51,042 bases of DNA from Candidatus Eisenbergiella intestinipullorum (GTDB lineage: Bacteria > Bacillota > Clostridia > Lachnospirales > Lachnospiraceae). The DNA lies in contig DWWH01000030.1 in the NCBI GenBank assembly GCA_019119815.1, positions 1 to 51,042 of the forward strand. Direction: 5' to 3'. The notes under the pieces are model-generated. The model made no database searches, had not been told where the DNA came from, and worked only from the letters and a program-made list of their open reading frames with translations. Every line of letters begins with the position of its first letter. Position 1 is the first letter of the stretch. Position numbers and translations under genes: made by a program. Shown in pieces: positions 26,118-34,716 of the stretch.

Positions 26118-26867
26118 TTGAAAAAGAAAATGGCAGAGCTGTTCTGCATGACCGCAGTCGTATCCATGCTGCTGACCGGCTGCTCGGGAGATCTGAGCGG
26201 ACTGATGGGAGGCGGAAAGGGACAGACGGATTCCATGGAGGAACAGGCCGAAGAGCCGGAAGCAGGGGAGAGTGAGCCTGCGGAAGGGACGGAGGCAGGA
26301 GAGATGATGACAGAGGCTGAAACGGAGGATTCCGCGGCGGATGAAGGCGGTTTCGCGGACGGCGCGTGGCTTCCGGCCGGGGCTACGCAGATGGCTTCGG
26401 AGAAGGAACCGAACGAACTGGTCCGGGCCGCCATCGTTGATGAATACATGATCCCTGAGGATGAGTGGGAAATGACCCGGTATTATTATAATTATGTGGA
26501 TCTGAATGACGACGGAGAAAAGGAAATTTTTGCGCTCGCCGTCGGCCCGTCCGTGAGCGGTTCCGGCGGATCCTCCGCGCTGCTTCTGAAGGAAAACGGA
26601 GAAGTGATGCAGACCTTTACCCTGGTGAATCCTCCGGTCCTGGTGACGGACGAAACGGACGAGGGCTACCACAGACTGGCCCTGATGCGTTCCGGCGGCG
26701 GAGCGGAATCGGAGGTCGTGCTTCTTTCCTGGAAAAACGGAGCCTATGAGAATGTATCCGGGGCGGAAACGACTGCAGATCCTGAGACGCTTTCAGGAAC
26801 CGCCATCCTCTGCAACGATCTGGCGGCTGATATGGAAAGCGGAGAATTCCTGACCCTTTCGGAATGA
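26118..26867 (+). CDS. Putative lipoprotein, function unknown
   Basis: TTG 26118 is preferred because AAGGAGAG lies seven bases upstream and because it places KKK directly before the signal sequence; an ATG at 26007 would add 37 Arg-rich residues. The 249-residue product has a type II signal peptide (MAELFCMTAVVSMLLTGC lipobox), then an acidic low-complexity linker (EEQAEEPEAGESEPAEGTEA) and a folded region from about residue 85. That region contains VDLNDDGEKEIFALAV, an Asp-rich calcium-binding-like loop as in FG-GAP/VCBS repeats. Surface-anchored protein; no partner is evident. Confidence 0.75.
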   Translation: MKKKMAELFCMTAVVSMLLTGCSGDLSGLMGGGKGQTDSMEEQAEEPEAGESEPAEGTEAGEMMTEAETEDSAADEGGFADGAWLPAGATQMASEKEPNELVRAAIVDEYMIPEDEWEMTRYYYNYVDLNDDGEKEIFALAVGPSVSGSGGSSALLLKENGEVMQTFTLVNPPVLVTDETDEGYHRLALMRSGGGAESEVVLLSWKNGAYENVSGAETTADPETLSGTAILCNDLAADMESGEFLTLSE

Positions 26868-26954
26868 GCGCAGATTTCGGAACAGGCAGGAAAGCGGTCC
26901 CGGGACGGTTTCGGCTTCCTCTGAAAAGATGGTCAGAAGAATAAAAGAATCGAA

Positions 26955-26980
26955 GAGGGCAGGATTTGCATCCTGCCCTC
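26955..26980. terminator. Hairpin terminator between two convergent lipoprotein genes
   Basis: GAGGGCAGGAT and ATCCTGCCCTC form a perfect 11-bp stem with loop TTGC. The minus-strand side is followed by a T-rich stretch. It serves the region between the stops at 26867 and 27035. Confidence 0.7.
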
Positions 26981-27034
26981 TCTGCCGGAAAAACCGGCGC
27001 ATCCCGTCCGGGAAGATTTCCTGCTGCGAACGGC

Positions 27035-27997
27035 TTATTCTGCCGCTTCGGTGCTTTCAGCGGTTTCGGTGGTCTCCGTTTCAGCAGCTTCCGTGGTCTC
27101 AGCCGCTTCGGTGGTTCCCTCAGAAGCGGCGTCCTCTGCTGCGGGAGTTACCAGAGTGATGTGGGGATTTACGCCCTCGTACCAGTACAGGAAGCCCTGC
27201 ATGTCGATCACATCGCCGATCTGGAGATTCTTGACCGCGGCGTAAACATCCGTGGTGTTGTCGCACAGATAGGACTCGATGGTGAAGGTGTAGGTCTCGC
27301 CGTTATAGGAAGCGTTGAAATACAGATCGTCGCCGTCCGTGCCGGAGCCGTCCCAGTTGTACAGGAAAGCGACATCGTTTCCGTTCTCATCCTGTCCGGC
27401 CGCTTCTACGGTCAGTCCCTTGAATTCAACGAACTCATTCTGATGCTTGATCAGCTCGTCGGTTCCAAGCATTTCGGTTACATCAAGAGGCTCTGCGATG
27501 AAGGAATCCGCGCCTTCCACGAACTCAAAGGAGCCGTCCATGATTTCCACTTCTCCGGACCACTCTGCCTTGTATCCGGTTACGCGGATCTTGGTTCCGG
27601 GAACCAGCTTCTCATAATCCTCTTCGGAGCAGGCCATATCATAGAAGAAATATCCGCCGTTCTCATCCTGTGCGTAAACGGTGGCCTTGTCCTCCCACCA
27701 GGACTGCTTTGCCTGAACATAGGCTTCTACGGTAACTTCGGTATCCACATCTGCAGCCATGTACTCGTCATAGCTGAGAACCGTGCCTGCGGCTTCGGTT
27801 CCTGCCTCAGAAGCGGTTTCCGTCGCTTCCGTGCTTTCTGCCGCTGTCTCCGCAGCTGTGCTCTCTTCAGCTGCCGCGGTGCTTTCCACTGCCGCGGTGC
27901 TCTCTGCCGTTGTTTCAGCAGTGGCTCCGCCTCCTGCGCAGCCAACCAGGGCAAATGCCATGGAAACGGCTACGGCCATGGACAAAATCTTTTTCAT
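27035..27997 (-). CDS. Lipoprotein with two OB-like segments and low-complexity ends
   Basis: ATG 27997 with AAGGAGAG upstream gives 320 residues. A lipoprotein signal ends in ALVGC. It is followed by an Ala/Thr/Glu/Ser-rich linker (repeated TEST and AAEST) and a similar tail (TTEAAETTEAAETE). Between them lie two related beta-rich segments (VTVEAYVQAKQSWW ... IRVTGYKAEWSGEVEIMDG, and FVEFKGLTVEA ... IDMQGFLYWYEGVNPHITL) resembling the OB-fold YhcR/NusG-like modules of secreted clostridial proteins. The repeats are probably flexible wall-spanning linkers. Substrate or ligand unknown. Confidence 0.75.
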   Translation of the reverse strand: MKKILSMAVAVSMAFALVGCAGGGATAETTAESTAAVESTAAAEESTAAETAAESTEATETASEAGTEAAGTVLSYDEYMAADVDTEVTVEAYVQAKQSWWEDKATVYAQDENGGYFFYDMACSEEDYEKLVPGTKIRVTGYKAEWSGEVEIMDGSFEFVEGADSFIAEPLDVTEMLGTDELIKHQNEFVEFKGLTVEAAGQDENGNDVAFLYNWDGSGTDGDDLYFNASYNGETYTFTIESYLCDNTTDVYAAVKNLQIGDVIDMQGFLYWYEGVNPHITLVTPAAEDAASEGTTEAAETTEAAETETTETAESTEAAE

Positions 27998-28046
27998 AAT
28001 TTCTCTCCTTCTCTCCACAATGAGATTGTTTATCGCGAACAACCTT

Positions 28047-28074
28047 ATTATAGCCTAAAACCGCAGGAAATCAA
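28047..28074 (-). promoter_or_regulatory. Promoter of the OB-like lipoprotein gene
   Basis: On the minus strand TTGATT (28074-28069), 16 bases and TATAAT (28052-28047). The -35 box overlaps the last codon of the upstream binding-protein gene, so the lipoprotein can be expressed apart from the ABC operon. Confidence 0.7.
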
Positions 28075-29714
28075 CTTTTTTTACATGCTTTTTTCATTTG
28101 GTTTACGAGCAGGCAGCCCAGAATCAGAACCCAGGCAGCCGCCAGGCAGCCGAGAAGGACTTTTGCGGTACCGGGAAGCGGTCCCAGATCGACTTTGCCG
28201 CTTCCGGAAGCGCTGGTTTCATTCAGATGGTGCAGGCTGGTCTGTTCCTCATAAAGCTCTTTGATAAAGGCGTCGTCCACGGTCTGATGACGCCGGACGG
28301 ATTTGGTCACCTCTTCGATGAGCTCGCCCGCCGCGTCGCGCAGGGAGGTGGAGCCGTTAAAGACCGGCGTGACAAAGGTATGATCCGTATTGTCTAAAAG
28401 GAGCTTCGCCGCTTCGATTTTCACATCGTAATAGGTCTCGCTGTCCTGCCCGGCACGGGAGAGATAGTCCTGGTATTCCGCCGAGTTCTGCGCGGCGGAG
28501 GTGACGGGTACATAGCCCTCCGTCTGGGAGTAGGCGATCTGCACCTCGTTGGTCAGAAGGAACTGGGTGAACAGCCAGGAGGCCAGAACCTCCTGAGGGT
28601 CCTCTTTATTGAAAATGCAGATGGAAGGCCCCTGGGAAATCATCTGCGGATTCTCCGGATCAAACTGCGGGATGGGCATGACCGCAGTTTCAAAATCCAC
28701 GATGGAATCCTCCGCGATGTCTACTAAAGGCGCGTCGGAGCCCATCCAGGTGGCGCCCGCCGTGGAGTCGATGGCGAAAACGCACTGGCCCGCGTTCAGG
28801 AAGTTGGCGGGATAGCCGGAGATCTTGAAGGTGGAAAAGGCTCCGGTTTCCGTGTGCTGCGCAATCGTGTAAAGAAGCTCCGTGGTCGTATCATTGAAAA
28901 TCTGGATCTCTCCGCTGTCCGTGGAATAGCCGGCGCCCTTCTGTTTCAGCATCTGGATCATCATGTTGTCCGTGGACTTGTAGATGAAAGGGATCAGGAC
29001 CTCTTCCCCGTTCAGAACGAAGGTGCCGTCCGCGTTTTTCGCCGTGGCCGCTTCGGAAACCTCCCAGATGAAATCCCAGGTCAGCGTCTCGGGAAGGGTA
29101 TAGCCCAGAGCTTCCACATAGTCCTTATTGATGTAGCAGGCTTCCGTGGAACGCATGTAGGGCACCGCGTAATAATGGCCGCCGATGGAGCATTCCTCCA
29201 GAAACTGGGGAATGATCTCGGACTGCTTCGGCGAGGAAAAAAGAAGAGAACTTCCTCCCAGGCCGTATTTTTCATTGGAAAAAAGATCATCCAGCGGAAC
29301 CACCACGTTGTCGCCGGTCAGATAGGTGGCGATGTGGTCCGGATAGGTGATGCAGACGTTGGGCGTGGTCCCCGTGGAAATGTTGGTGATCACGTCGTTG
29401 TATATTTTTCCGTAGTCCGTATACAGCCGCAGATTGACGGTGATGTTGGGATACAGCGCCTGAAAATCTTCAATCGCCTTTTTGTAGATATCGGTCTGAT
29501 TGACGTTGGTATCATTTTTGGCCCAGAAGGTGATCTCGTAGTTTCGGGAGGTGTCGAATTCCTCCGGCACCGTAAAGGCGGCCTGCTCTCTTTGCCCATG
29601 GCAGCCGGACAGAAGGGTACAGGCCAGAAGCGCCGCAGTCAGAAGAAACGCGGACAGGATGTTTTTTTTCAGATCATGCCGGTAAGACCGGAACGGGTTC
29701 CCATATTTTTTCAT
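28071..29714 (-). CDS. Carbohydrate-type ABC solute-binding protein with extra C-terminal membrane helix
   Basis: This 547-residue protein has a lipobox LLSGC (Cys38) and a type-1 binding fold: YEITFWAKNDTN, YPNITVNLRLYTDYGKIYNDV, and the region MISQGPSICIFNKEDPQEVLASWLFTQFLL typical of sugar or glycerol-phosphate binding proteins. Unusually, the C-terminus ends in a transmembrane helix (AKVLLGCLAAAWVLILGCLLV) and basic tail (KKACKKS), so it would be tethered at both ends. The start overlaps the permease stop (ATGA), with GAGGAGG nine bases upstream. Sugar specificity is not readable. Confidence 0.88.
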   Translation of the reverse strand: MKKYGNPFRSYRHDLKKNILSAFLLTAALLACTLLSGCHGQREQAAFTVPEEFDTSRNYEITFWAKNDTNVNQTDIYKKAIEDFQALYPNITVNLRLYTDYGKIYNDVITNISTGTTPNVCITYPDHIATYLTGDNVVVPLDDLFSNEKYGLGGSSLLFSSPKQSEIIPQFLEECSIGGHYYAVPYMRSTEACYINKDYVEALGYTLPETLTWDFIWEVSEAATAKNADGTFVLNGEEVLIPFIYKSTDNMMIQMLKQKGAGYSTDSGEIQIFNDTTTELLYTIAQHTETGAFSTFKISGYPANFLNAGQCVFAIDSTAGATWMGSDAPLVDIAEDSIVDFETAVMPIPQFDPENPQMISQGPSICIFNKEDPQEVLASWLFTQFLLTNEVQIAYSQTEGYVPVTSAAQNSAEYQDYLSRAGQDSETYYDVKIEAAKLLLDNTDHTFVTPVFNGSTSLRDAAGELIEEVTKSVRRHQTVDDAFIKELYEEQTSLHHLNETSASGSGKVDLGPLPGTAKVLLGCLAAAWVLILGCLLVNQMKKACKKS

Positions 29715-30586
29715 CCCTTCATGCCTCCTCTCGACACGCCTTCCATGATTTTTCTTCGGAAGACCAGAAACAGAACGATGAGCGGAACCGAAATGACCAC
29801 CACGGCCGCCATCATTGCCGGAATATTTTCCCGTCCGAAGCCGTTTTCCCGGATTTCCTGGATGCCGTTGGATACCAGGAAATAGGCCGGATCATCCGTG
29901 ATCAGCCGCGGCCAGACGTAGGAATTCCAGCATTCGATCACCTTCAGGATGGTAATTGTGACAATGGTGGGACGGCAGATGGGAACCATCACCTTCAGCA
30001 GATATTTCAGGTCGGAGGTGCCGTCCACCCTGGCCGCCCGGTACAGCTCGTCCGGAACCTGTTCAAAATTTTCCTTCAGAAGGTAAATGTAGAAAATGGA
30101 GGTGACGGACGGCAGGATCAGCCCCGTGAAGGTATTGCGCAGATCCAGGTTGGTGATGGTGACGAAATTGGTGATGACCACCAGCTCGTTGGGAATCATC
30201 ATCAGGGAAAGAAAGAGGGTGAACAGAAGCTCTTTTCCCTTAAAGCGCAGCCGCGCGAAGGCGTAGGCCGCAAGCGTGCTGACTGCCACCATCAGCGCCG
30301 TGGTCGCCAGGGTGAAGATCACCGTGTTGATCAGATAGCCCAGAAGAGGCACCGTGGTAAACGCGTCCTTATAATTCTGGAGCGTGGGTGAGAGGGTAAA
30401 AAAGGAAGGAACGTGCTCCGCGTTGTAGGAGCCGTAGCTTTTTACCGAGGTCAGAAGCATCCAGTAAAAGGGAAACAGAACGATCAGGGCCCAGACGCTC
30501 AGAAAAAAGTAGGTGAGCGTTTTCCCGATTCGTCCGCGCCGGACGGCAGCCCTCTGTTTTTTCTCAAAATCCATTTGTTGTTCCAT
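29711..30586 (-). CDS. Carbohydrate ABC permease, MalG/UgpE type
   Basis: The start at 30586 (GGAGATAG upstream) gives 291 residues with six membrane spans. It starts with FFLSVWALIVLFPFYWMLLTSVKS and contains the EAA loop (ELYRAARVDGTSDLKYLLKVMVPICRP) that contacts the ATPase. This is the second permease of the importer. It overlaps the binding-protein gene by four bases and follows the first permease by 66 bases. Specificity unknown; UgpE-like members move glycerol 3-phosphate or sugars. Confidence 0.92.
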   Translation of the reverse strand: MEQQMDFEKKQRAAVRRGRIGKTLTYFFLSVWALIVLFPFYWMLLTSVKSYGSYNAEHVPSFFTLSPTLQNYKDAFTTVPLLGYLINTVIFTLATTALMVAVSTLAAYAFARLRFKGKELLFTLFLSLMMIPNELVVITNFVTITNLDLRNTFTGLILPSVTSIFYIYLLKENFEQVPDELYRAARVDGTSDLKYLLKVMVPICRPTIVTITILKVIECWNSYVWPRLITDDPAYFLVSNGIQEIRENGFGRENIPAMMAAVVVISVPLIVLFLVFRRKIMEGVSRGGMKG

Positions 30587-30652
30587 GTCTATCTCCAATC
30601 CGCCGCCCGCAGGCGGCATTCCGGCAGCCTCTCTGGGCCGGAACTGCGGTGC

Positions 30653-31543
30653 TTAATACTGCACATGCTTTCTGCTCACCAGCAGGTTGATGCAGGTGAT
30701 GGTAAGCACGATGGCAAACAGGATGATGGCCGCCGCCGAAGCGTAGGACGGATAGCCGCCGCTGGCTCCGTAGAGCATGTCATAGACGTATCCCACGATG
30801 GTGTTCATTCCCGCCGCGTTCAGATTGGTCCCGAACAGGGCCACCACATCGCTGTACGCCTTAAAGGCACCGATGAAGCCGGTGATCACCAGATAAAAAA
30901 TCATGGGAGAGATCATCGGAAGGGTGATTTTCGTAAAGACCCGAAGCTTCGGTGTGCCGTCCACCCGGGCCGCCTTGTAATAGTCGGGATTGACAGAGGC
31001 CAGGGCGCTGGTCAGGACCAGGATCTTAAAGGGAAGGACCACCCAGATGGTGTAAAAGCAGAGGACGAACATCTTGGCCCAGTAGGGGCCGTCGATGAAA
31101 TCCACGGGGGAGCCGCCCACAGCCTCGATCAGAAGATTCACCAGGCCGTCCGTATATTCCGTTTTCTGAAACAGGACCATGAACACCAGGCCGACGGCCA
31201 GGGTATTGGTCACATACGGGAGAAAATAGATGGTCTGATAAAGCTCCCGCAGAGGCCGGATGGAGCTTAAGCCCAGAGAAATCAGGAGGGCAAGCCCGGT
31301 GGAAACGGGAACGGTGATGATGACCAGAAGAAAGGTGTTCTTCACCGCCTGCAGGAAATAGGGATCATGCAGGACGTAGGAATAGTTGTAGGCCCCGACG
31401 CCGTAATAGGTCTGGGAGGCAAAGTTAAAGCCTTCCTCCGTGGAGTAGATGAAAACGTCGATCAGCGGGTATACCATAAAAAGAATCAGAAAAATGAGCG
31501 CAGGCAGCAGATACAGCCAGGCCTTTTTATTTTGGTCGTTCAT
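30653..31543 (-). CDS. Carbohydrate ABC permease, MalF/UgpA type
   Basis: The start at 31543 (GGAGGATTT upstream) gives 296 residues. A first helix WLYLLPALIFLILFMVYPLI, a family-typical YFLPYVTNTLAVGLVFMVLF segment and the EAA loop (DYYKAARVDGTPKLRVFTKITLPMISP) identify the MalF/UgpA-type subunit. It lies 13 bases after the ATPase stop. It pairs with the 29711-30586 permease to form the channel. Confidence 0.92.
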   Translation of the reverse strand: MNDQNKKAWLYLLPALIFLILFMVYPLIDVFIYSTEEGFNFASQTYYGVGAYNYSYVLHDPYFLQAVKNTFLLVIITVPVSTGLALLISLGLSSIRPLRELYQTIYFLPYVTNTLAVGLVFMVLFQKTEYTDGLVNLLIEAVGGSPVDFIDGPYWAKMFVLCFYTIWVVLPFKILVLTSALASVNPDYYKAARVDGTPKLRVFTKITLPMISPMIFYLVITGFIGAFKAYSDVVALFGTNLNAAGMNTIVGYVYDMLYGASGGYPSYASAAAIILFAIVLTITCINLLVSRKHVQY

Positions 31544-31556
31544 TTGAAATCCTCCA

Positions 31557-32657
31557 TTATCTGGAAGCAAAGCGGATTCTCTCTTCGCTCTGCTTATGGA
31601 ACAGAAAGACCTTTCCGGGCTTCAGGGAAAAACGCACGGTACGCGCGGACGGATCGATCTGCGTATCCGCGTTGATGATGGAGCGGATGGCCGGATTCGC
31701 GCAGGCCTTATGGGTGGAAACGATGCTGATGTCACGTCCCATGACCTCCACGCGGGACAGCTCGCAGCCAAACGCGCCGTCCGGACCGGGAAGGAAGCCC
31801 TCCGGGCGGATGCCGACCCATACGTCCTGATCCGGCACGCCGCATACGGAAAGCACGGCTTCCTCTCCGATCAGGAGCTTTTCTTTCTTCACCCGTCCCT
31901 CAAACACATTGATGGGCGGAGTTCCCAGGAAACGCGCCACAAACAGGTTCGCCGGATCGTCGTAAACCTCCTGCGGCCTGCCGCTCTGCATCAGGACGCC
32001 GTCCTTCATCACCGCGATATGATCGGAGATGCTCATGGCCTCCTCCTGATCGTGGGTGACAAAAACCGTGGTGATCCCGGTTTCCTTCTGGATTTTCCGG
32101 ATTTCTTCCCTCGTCTGCAGCCGGAGCCTCGCGTCCAGATTGGACAGGGGCTCGTCCAGCAGAAGAACTCTGGGCATCTTGACAAGCGCTCTGGCGATTG
32201 CCACGCGCTGCTGCTGGCCGCCGGAAAGCTCTCCGGGCTTTCGGTCCATCAGCTCTTCGATCTGTACCAGGCGGGCCGTCTCTTCCGCCTTCCGGTTCAT
32301 TTCCTCTTTGGAGGGGCGGTCCTTACCCTTCAGATTTTCCAGAGGGAACAGGATATTCTGCCGCACGGTCAGGTGCGGATAAAGGGCATAATTCTGAAAT
32401 ACCATGCCAACGCCCCGCAGCTCCGGCGGAAGCGCCGTCACATCTTCCTTTCCAAAAAAAATTCTGCCTCCGGTGGGCTTTTCCAGCCCGCAGATCATGT
32501 TCAGCGTGGTGCTCTTTCCGCATCCGGACGGCCCGAGCAGGGCGATCAGCTCTCCGTCCGGAATTTCAAAGGAAAAATCATTGACGGCAGTGACCTCGCC
32601 GCCCTTTCTCCCCCGGGCCGGAAATTTTTTCGTGAGATTCTGCAGTTCGATTTTCAT
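31557..32657 (-). CDS. Carbohydrate ABC ATPase, UgpC/MsmK type
   Basis: This 366-residue ATPase has Walker A GPSGCGKST, Q-loop GMVFQNYALYPHLTV, signature [15 protein letters not shown], Walker B VLLLDEPLSNLD and switch His in VTHDQEEAMSISD. A C-terminal TOBE-type regulatory domain (from about 250) ends with a FSLKPGKVFLF strand. This type drives sugar and glycerol-phosphate importers. It is the first gene of the operon on the minus strand, in the order ATPase, permease, permease, binding protein, and is read after a structured leader. Confidence 0.95.
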   Translation of the reverse strand: MKIELQNLTKKFPARGRKGGEVTAVNDFSFEIPDGELIALLGPSGCGKSTTLNMICGLEKPTGGRIFFGKEDVTALPPELRGVGMVFQNYALYPHLTVRQNILFPLENLKGKDRPSKEEMNRKAEETARLVQIEELMDRKPGELSGGQQQRVAIARALVKMPRVLLLDEPLSNLDARLRLQTREEIRKIQKETGITTVFVTHDQEEAMSISDHIAVMKDGVLMQSGRPQEVYDDPANLFVARFLGTPPINVFEGRVKKEKLLIGEEAVLSVCGVPDQDVWVGIRPEGFLPGPDGAFGCELSRVEVMGRDISIVSTHKACANPAIRSIINADTQIDPSARTVRFSLKPGKVFLFHKQSEERIRFASR

Positions 32658-32675
32658 AACTACCTCTGTTTTCTT

Positions 32676-32787
32676 CCGCCGAAGGGCGGCATTTCATTTG
32701 GAAAGAAATTGGACGCGAGTCCAATTTCCAGGGAAAAATCTCTGATTTTTCCCGCTCCTCCCATGTTTTCTGCCGCCACAGGGCGGC
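32676..32787 (-). promoter_or_regulatory. Structured leader of the sugar ABC operon: four hairpins
   Basis: In the leader between the promoter at 32818 and the ATPase start, four perfect stems follow each other: GCCGCC/GGCGGC (32772-32787), GGGAAAAATC/GATTTTTCCC (32731-32753), GAAATTGGAC/GTCCAATTTC (32705-32728, four-base loop) and CCGCC/GGCGG (32676-32689). On the minus strand the two GC stems share the direct repeat AAATGCCGCCC...GGCGG plus AGAAAACA, each followed by a purine-rich ribosome-site-like tract. No T tract follows, so transcriptional attenuation is not obvious; control of translation or mRNA stability is inference. Confidence 0.65.
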
Positions 32788-32817
32788 ATTTGGTCTTATT
32801 GAAACTCAACACTTCCG

Positions 32818-32846
32818 ATTATAGCGGATTTCCTGAGGGTTCACAA
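32818..32846 (-). promoter_or_regulatory. Promoter of the sugar ABC operon
   Basis: On the minus strand TTGTGA (32846-32841), 17 bases and a perfect TATAAT (32823-32818). It predicts a leader of about 150 bases. Confidence 0.75.
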
Positions 32847-32971
32847 GATTTGAGGGATATTTTACTGTAAGATTGTTTTTGACAGAAGCCCTGTTTGAAG
32901 AATGCAAAAGCAATCATCATGGAAAGAAAACCGAAGCCCGTGGTGGCAGATGAAGCCGGAAGATTGGCAGC

Positions 32972-32999
32972 TTGACATATAGTAATAAGTTACTATAAT
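32972..32999 (+). promoter_or_regulatory. Promoter with MarR-type operator
   Basis: TTGACA (32972-32977), 16 bases and TATAAT (32994-32999). The spacer contains TATAGTAA (32978-32985), four bases, TTACTATA (32990-32997), an exact palindrome of the size MarR dimers bind. Autorepression of the MarR gene 50 bases downstream is likely. Confidence 0.85.
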
Positions 33000-33048
33000 T
33001 AAAACAGAATCGGGAAATATTTTTGAAATACGAAGAGAGGATAAAGGA

Positions 33049-33531
33049 ATGAAAATGGAGGGGCTGTTTGAGAAATACGGCTGTGACACGAGGCATAAAG
33101 AACAGGCGGTTTTTGCGAGTATTTTTATTCTGCAGAACCGCCTGCAGACCGCCGGAGAAAAGCTGCAGACGGAGATTTCCATGAAGCAGTGGTTGCTTCT
33201 GGCAATGGCGGAATGCTGTCCTGAACCTCGGACTCTGACCAATATCGGAGAGCTGATGGGCTGCTCGAGACAGAACGTGAAAAAGCTGGCGGAAGCCGTG
33301 GAGAAGAAGGGCTTTGTCCGTCTACTTCCGGGAAAGGGACGTTCCATACAGGTGGTTCTGACAGAGAAAGCGAAACGATATGAAGAAAAAATGGCGGAGC
33401 GGCAGCAAAAGTTTCTGGAGCTGCTGTTTTCGGATTTTGACGAAAAAGAAACGGATGAGCTGTTCCGCCTGTATGCCAGGCTGTACAGGGGAATGGAACG
33501 GGCGGAAAACTACGCGGAGGAATTTGGCTGA
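33049..33531 (+). CDS. MarR-family transcriptional regulator
   Basis: This 160-residue winged-helix regulator has an N-terminal dimer helix (VFASIFILQNRLQTAGEKL), HTH at NIGELMGCSRQNVKKLAEAVEKKGFV and a wing with GKGRSIQVVLTEKAKRY. AAAGGA lies before the start. It probably represses itself and the next gene through the palindrome at 32978-32997. Its stop overlaps the DUF6544 start by one base. Its ligand is unknown; members respond to small aromatic compounds or redox change. Confidence 0.93.
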   Translation: MKMEGLFEKYGCDTRHKEQAVFASIFILQNRLQTAGEKLQTEISMKQWLLLAMAECCPEPRTLTNIGELMGCSRQNVKKLAEAVEKKGFVRLLPGKGRSIQVVLTEKAKRYEEKMAERQQKFLELLFSDFDEKETDELFRLYARLYRGMERAENYAEEFG

Positions 33532-34394
33532 TGGGAGGAAACGGAAATTTTTGGATAGCTGCGGCAGCAGCGGTTGTGGTTCTTGCCGGTGGGATCATGC
33601 TCTGGTTTTGGATTCCGTTTTCTCCGGTCAAAAGGAGGTTTCGGAAGGACATTTCCGCGCTTCTGGAAGAGAGCCGGGGAACGGCCGGGAACGAAATTTT
33701 TACGCAGGAGGACTTTTCTCATCTGCCCGCTGCCATCTGCAGATACCTGGAGCACTGCGGCTATATCGGAACGCCGAAAATGTCCTTTCTGAAAATGTGT
33801 TACCATGACGTGGCGTTTTGGCAGGAACGAAATGGTTCGGCGCTTCGTATTGATTATCTGCAGTATAATTTTGTGAAAAATCCCTGCAGAATGGCTCTGA
33901 TCGACAGCCGACTGTTCGGAATCCCGTTTGAAGGCTATGATTATTATCAGAACGGGAGAGGGGGCATGAAAGGCGTCATCGCAAAAGCGATTACGCTGTT
34001 TGACCAGAAAGGGCCGAAGATGGATCAGGCATGTCTGGCCACTTTTCTCGCGGAAAGCCTGTTTGCTCCGTCCATTCTGCTGCAGGACTATATTTCCTTT
34101 GAGGAAACGGGTGATTATGAAGTAAGGGCGGTGATCCGCTATGGCGGGCAGACGGCAGGAGGCATTTTTACCTTTAATGAAGCGTATGAGATGATTTCCT
34201 TCACCACAAACGACAGAGCCGTAACCAAAAAGGACGGCAGCATGGAATATATCCCCTGGTCCGCGGTCTGCGGCGAATACCGGCTTTCTGAAAACGGAAT
34301 CCGGTATCCCTCAAAATTCCGGGCTGTCTGGAATGGTTCCGATGGGGATTTCGTCTATTTTGATGGAAGAATCAGTGAAATCTCCTGCGGATAA
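33531..34394 (+). CDS. DUF6544-like membrane-anchored protein
   Basis: This 287-residue protein has one N-terminal transmembrane helix (FWIAAAAAVVVLAGGIMLWFW) and a beta-rich domain that reads like DUF6544: LPAAICRYLEHCGYIG, the YYQNGRGGMKGVI and GPKMDQACLATFLAESLFAP segments, and a C-terminal run of strands with YPSKFRAVWN. The domain is predicted to lie outside the cytoplasm or at the membrane face. No catalytic residues are known for the family. It is translationally coupled to the MarR gene (overlapping TGATG), so its level probably responds to the same signal. Confidence 0.7.
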   Translation: MGGNGNFWIAAAAAVVVLAGGIMLWFWIPFSPVKRRFRKDISALLEESRGTAGNEIFTQEDFSHLPAAICRYLEHCGYIGTPKMSFLKMCYHDVAFWQERNGSALRIDYLQYNFVKNPCRMALIDSRLFGIPFEGYDYYQNGRGGMKGVIAKAITLFDQKGPKMDQACLATFLAESLFAPSILLQDYISFEETGDYEVRAVIRYGGQTAGGIFTFNEAYEMISFTTNDRAVTKKDGSMEYIPWSAVCGEYRLSENGIRYPSKFRAVWNGSDGDFVYFDGRISEISCG

Positions 34395-34514
34395 TCAGAG
34401 GGCCTTTTAATAAACAGCACGACGCGTTCTGTAAAAAAATGAGGAAATTTTTGAAAGTATAAATTTTTTCCGTCCGCTGTTGTATTTTCCAGGGGGTTGT
34501 GCTATTCTTGAAGC

Positions 34515-34528
34515 AGAACATATGTTCT
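34515..34528 (+). promoter_or_regulatory. LexA (SOS) box before the Y-family polymerase
   Basis: AGAACATATGTTCT is a perfect 14-bp palindrome matching the Firmicutes LexA core GAAC-N4-GTTC. TTGTGC upstream and TATGTT within the box could be a promoter with 18-base spacing. This implies DNA-damage induction of the polymerase/YolD pair. Confidence 0.85.
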
Positions 34529-34560
34529 TTGTGAAAAGACAGACAGGGGGGGGACCGGAA

Positions 34561-34716
34561 TGAATATAAAAATCGCCGTGCTGAATGGAAGAGGAAGAAA
34601 ATGGAACCGGCATAATCTCTCAGAAAACCGGCATACTGTATCTGAAAAAGGATTCCGATGGAAGAACGAAAAGATTGAAAAATGGAAAACAGAAGCTATC
34701 TCTGCATCGATTTAAA
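34561..34716 (+). CDS. Possible small leader ORF (51 residues)
   Basis: ATG 34561 follows a very strong ribosome site (GGGGGGGG at about 34547) and encodes MNIKIAVLNGRGRKWNRH and a basic tail, stopping inside the polymerase gene. The first ten residues resemble the start of flavodoxin-like proteins, but the rest does not. It overlaps the polymerase start by 35 bases. It may be a leader peptide, a gene remnant or chance; the ribosome site is the main argument. Confidence 0.3.

Noticed and set aside
27051..27245. Open frames on the plus strand inside the OB-like lipoprotein gene
   Set aside because: They are Ala/Ser/Val runs produced by the antisense of the Thr/Glu/Ala repeats.
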